Assembly: GCA_015233265.1 (NCBI GenBank)
Contig: JADFXZ010000030.1
Span: 8,925 to 17,118 of the forward strand
DNA: 8,194 nucleotides
Direction: 5' to 3'
DNA from: Nitrospirota bacterium
GTDB taxonomy: Bacteria; Nitrospirota; Thermodesulfovibrionia; Thermodesulfovibrionales; Magnetobacteriaceae
This document shows, in pieces, positions 6,441 to 8,194 of the stretch. Below the pieces are notes generated by a model. The model made no database searches. It had not been told where the DNA came from and saw nothing but the letters and a program-made list of their open reading frames with translations. A program made the position numbers and the translations under genes. The stretch's first letter is position 1. Every line of letters begins with the position of its first letter.

Positions 6441-6469
6441 ATTATCACATGAATGACATTGTGAAACAA
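6441..6469 (-). promoter_or_regulatory. Possible extended -10 promoter for the small Cys-rich gene
   Basis: On the minus strand TGTGATAAT (ending at 6441) is an extended -10 with 5 of 6 matches, 17 bases after a weak -35, TTGTTT (6464-6469). It would start transcription near 6434, about 40 bases before the ATG at 6394. The -35 matches only in TTG, so the call is weak. The rest of 6395-6545 shows no gene and no clear terminator. Confidence 0.3.
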
Positions 6470-6545
6470 TCGGTAGATGGCTCATTTCTATATAGGTTTA
6501 TTTAGAATGCTCATAGGGAAATTACCTATACCGGCGGTTTGACTG

Positions 6546-7187
6546 CTACTGATCCTGCTCGATGAGATTGTGTTTTATGGCATAGCGAATAATGTCCGCA
6601 TTGTTATTGAAATGCATCTTTAGCAGTATATTGTTTCTGTACGTATTGACAGTCTTTACGCTTAAACTGAGGCGGTCGGCAATTTCTTTAGGGGCGGTAC
6701 CTGTGGCCATCAGAAGCATCACCTCAAACTCTCTGTTAGCCAACATCTCATGGGGCAGCTTGGCGGCATTTGAGTCAACACCATCGGCGAGTTTGTCAGC
6801 CAGACTCTCAGTGATATACCTTCCCCTTGTGGTTACCTTCTTTATTGCCTTAATGAGTTCTTCAGGCATGGCCTTCTTTGTTAAATATCCCGAGGCGCCA
6901 AGTTTTAATGACATCAGGGCATACTGCTCCTCCGGGTGCATACTGAGCATAAGCACTGGCAGCTTAGGATACTTTGCTTTTATCTTCTCCAGCACCCTAA
7001 GGCCGCTCTCATCTGGCAGCGTGATGTCTAATATAACGCAATCTGGGGTTATTTCGTCTAATTTTTCAAGCGCTTCCCTTGCCGTTTGCGCCTCAGCGAT
7101 AATTGATATCTGCTGGTCGCCTGAGAGAACTTTAGCAATCCCAGAGCGTACAATCGGATGGTCATCAACCAGAAGAATCTTAATCAT
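6546..7187 (-). CDS. NarL/FixJ-family response regulator (REC-LuxR HTH)
   Basis: The 213-aa protein has a receiver at 1-120 with acidic D8/D9, phospho-acceptor D54, switch S82 and K104. A LuxR-type helix-turn-helix follows at about 147-208 (LANREFEVMLLMATGTAPKE and the recognition stretch SVKTVNTYRNNI, 176-187). Length and layout are standard for the family. It should bind DNA as a dimer when phosphorylated by the kinase encoded immediately upstream, whose stop is only 5 bp before this ATG (7185-7187). The ribosome binding site lies inside the kinase's Glu-rich 3' end, so translational coupling is likely. Target genes are unknown; the two small genes downstream on the same strand are the nearest candidates. 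Confidence 0.95.
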   Translation of the reverse strand: MIKILLVDDHPIVRSGIAKVLSGDQQISIIAEAQTAREALEKLDEITPDCVILDITLPDESGLRVLEKIKAKYPKLPVLMLSMHPEEQYALMSLKLGASGYLTKKAMPEELIKAIKKVTTRGRYITESLADKLADGVDSNAAKLPHEMLANREFEVMLLMATGTAPKEIADRLSLSVKTVNTYRNNILLKMHFNNNADIIRYAIKHNLIEQDQ

Positions 7188-7192
7188 GGCAA

Positions 7193-8194
7193 TTATTCCT
7201 CCTCCTCCTCCTTCTCTAACGGGATAGACACAAAAATCTTCGTCCCCCTGCCAAAAGTCCCTTTATTAATATTCATCGTCCCTCCAACGAGTGAAACACG
7301 TTCTTTCATTCCTAATATTCCAAATGACTTATAATCGAACATTTTGGAGTCGTCAATCCCCTTGCCGTTGTCTTCAACCTCCATGGTGATAGATTTCCCT
7401 TCGTCACCCAGCCTTATTATGACCTTCTCGGCCTCTGCGTGGCGAATGATGTTCGTTACCGATTCCTGAAACACGCGGTATAAGATAATAACATATTCTT
7501 TATTGAGTTTATCGAGATAAGATTCACTATTAATGTTGGTGTCAAATTCAAAGACCATCCCCGTTCGTTTATGAAGCTCCTGGATCTGCCACTGTATAGC
7601 CGCTATCAAGCCAAAGTCATCGAGCACTGTCGGCCTTAACATAATTATCATGCTGTGCATGTTGTCTATAATGTCATCGACAATGCCTGTAACATGTTTT
7701 ATCTTCTTGTCAATGACATCTTTATTTGCGATGCCGGCGGAGTTTCCAATATCGTAGATTTCAATTTTTAATACCGTCAGGGCCTGGCCCATGTCGTCGT
7801 GCAGCTCTCTGGCTATCTTTTTTCTGTCTTCTTCGATTGCGTTTTGCAGGTTAATTGCGGTTTGACGCAGGCGCTTCCTCGAGGCGATTAAATCGGCCTC
7901 GACTTTTTTGCGATGGTACATTTCTACTATAAGATTTCTGTTATACTGCAGTAACTTCGCGGTACGGCTTATTACAGTATCCTCAAGTTTTTCGTTCTTA
8001 TCCTTAATCTGACGTTCCAGCTCGACTCGTTGTGTTATATCACGGCCTATCATGACAATCCCTATAAGATTGCCTAGGTTATCGTGGATCGGGGCGTTAA
8101 TAGTATCTAAATATATATGTTTATCTCCTATATCTATTATTTTCTCATCATGTGTGACGCTGCATGTACTTATGGTTTTCTCATCTTCCAGCGT
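7193..8194 (-). CDS. Sensor histidine kinase, PAS-HisKA_3-HATPase (5' partial)
   Basis: The frame runs through to the right edge, so the N-terminus is outside. The ATG at 8051-8053 is internal: 47 codons before it encode the second half of a PAS domain, ending in the typical GRDITQR junction. Counting from that Met, 8-75 form a coiled coil. The NarL-class (HisKA_3) box has ARELHDDMGQ (81-90) with phospho-acceptor H85; the HDxxGQ motif is linked in this family to phosphatase activity as well. LRPTVLDDFGL (139-149) is characteristic of the class. The ATPase domain shows ESVTN (197-201), DNGKG (228-232) and GILGMKER (245-252). It should phosphorylate the LuxR-type regulator 5 bp downstream. The protein ends in EKEEEEE, encoded by the GAG repeats that also form the next gene's ribosome binding site. 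No membrane segment is visible in this part. Confidence 0.95.
   Translation of the reverse strand, partial: TLEDEKTISTCSVTHDEKIIDIGDKHIYLDTINAPIHDNLGNLIGIVMIGRDITQRVELERQIKDKNEKLEDTVISRTAKLLQYNRNLIVEMYHRKKVEADLIASRKRLRQTAINLQNAIEEDRKKIARELHDDMGQALTVLKIEIYDIGNSAGIANKDVIDKKIKHVTGIVDDIIDNMHSMIIMLRPTVLDDFGLIAAIQWQIQELHKRTGMVFEFDTNINSESYLDKLNKEYVIILYRVFQESVTNIIRHAEAEKVIIRLGDEGKSITMEVEDNGKGIDDSKMFDYKSFGILGMKERVSLVGGTMNINKGTFGRGTKIFVSIPLEKEEEEE
7196..7211 (-). promoter_or_regulatory. Ribosome binding site embedded in the kinase poly-Glu tail
   Basis: Repeated GGAGG sequences on the minus strand, encoding the C-terminal Glu run of the kinase, precede the regulator ATG (7187). The nearest GGAGG (7198-7202) is ten bases from it. 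The same bases thus code for protein and direct initiation of the next gene. Confidence 0.7.

Noticed and set aside
6209..6505. 98-aa plus-strand frame
   Set aside because: It overlaps the 58-aa Cys-rich gene, which has a better ribosome binding site and a patterned protein; the plus-strand protein shows no motif.
6592..7227. 211-aa plus-strand frame opposite the NarL-type regulator
   Set aside because: It is the antisense shadow of a clear receiver-LuxR gene. It has low-complexity Ser/Leu content, ends in a Pro run that mirrors the GAG repeats, and lacks a ribosome binding site.
1..8194. CRISPR arrays, tRNA or rRNA genes, transposase genes, riboswitches
   Set aside because: I looked for regularly spaced direct repeats, tRNA-like arms, transposase-type frames and long structured leaders and saw none; almost all sequence is accounted for by the signalling genes.

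Overview
The window is almost entirely signal-transduction genes: three sensor histidine kinases (two cut by the window edges), a receiver-diguanylate cyclase and a NarL/FixJ-type DNA-binding regulator, plus two small unidentified proteins. Gene composition (multi-PAS HisKA_2 kinases, a receiver-GGDEF partner, a HisKA_3/LuxR pair), moderate GC and REP-like repeats suggest an environmental Gram-negative bacterium rich in two-component systems. A Nitrospirota or deltaproteobacterial-type genome is my best guess from memory of similar proteins; nothing here proves it.

Layout. (1) 2-970, plus strand: C-terminal part of a PAS/HisKA_2 kinase. (2) 971-1332: convergent junction with a GC-rich island (about 62% GC against about 43% on each side), a 12-bp perfect hairpin and, on the minus strand, a short Cys-rich reading frame that looks like a gene fragment. 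(3) 1333-5592, minus strand: a two-gene operon made of an eight-helix membrane, four-PAS HisKA_2 kinase followed after 15 bp by a receiver-GGDEF protein. The latter carries an extra C-terminal region that is internally duplicated. (4) 5593-5887: candidate promoter for that operon, a nested inverted repeat and a REP/MITE-like repeat. (5) 5888-8194, minus strand: a PAS/HisKA_3 kinase running off the right edge, its NarL-type regulator 5 bp downstream, then a 58-aa Cys-rich protein and a 97-aa unknown protein, all in the same direction.

Likely logic: the first operon converts a membrane or redox-type input sensed by the large kinase into c-di-GMP synthesis. The second converts a PAS-sensed signal into transcription. 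The small downstream proteins may be outputs or accessories of the second system. The least explained items are the duplicated C-terminal module of the cyclase (1342-1713), the 58-aa Cys-rich gene (6218-6394) and the GC-rich island (about 1015-1310).
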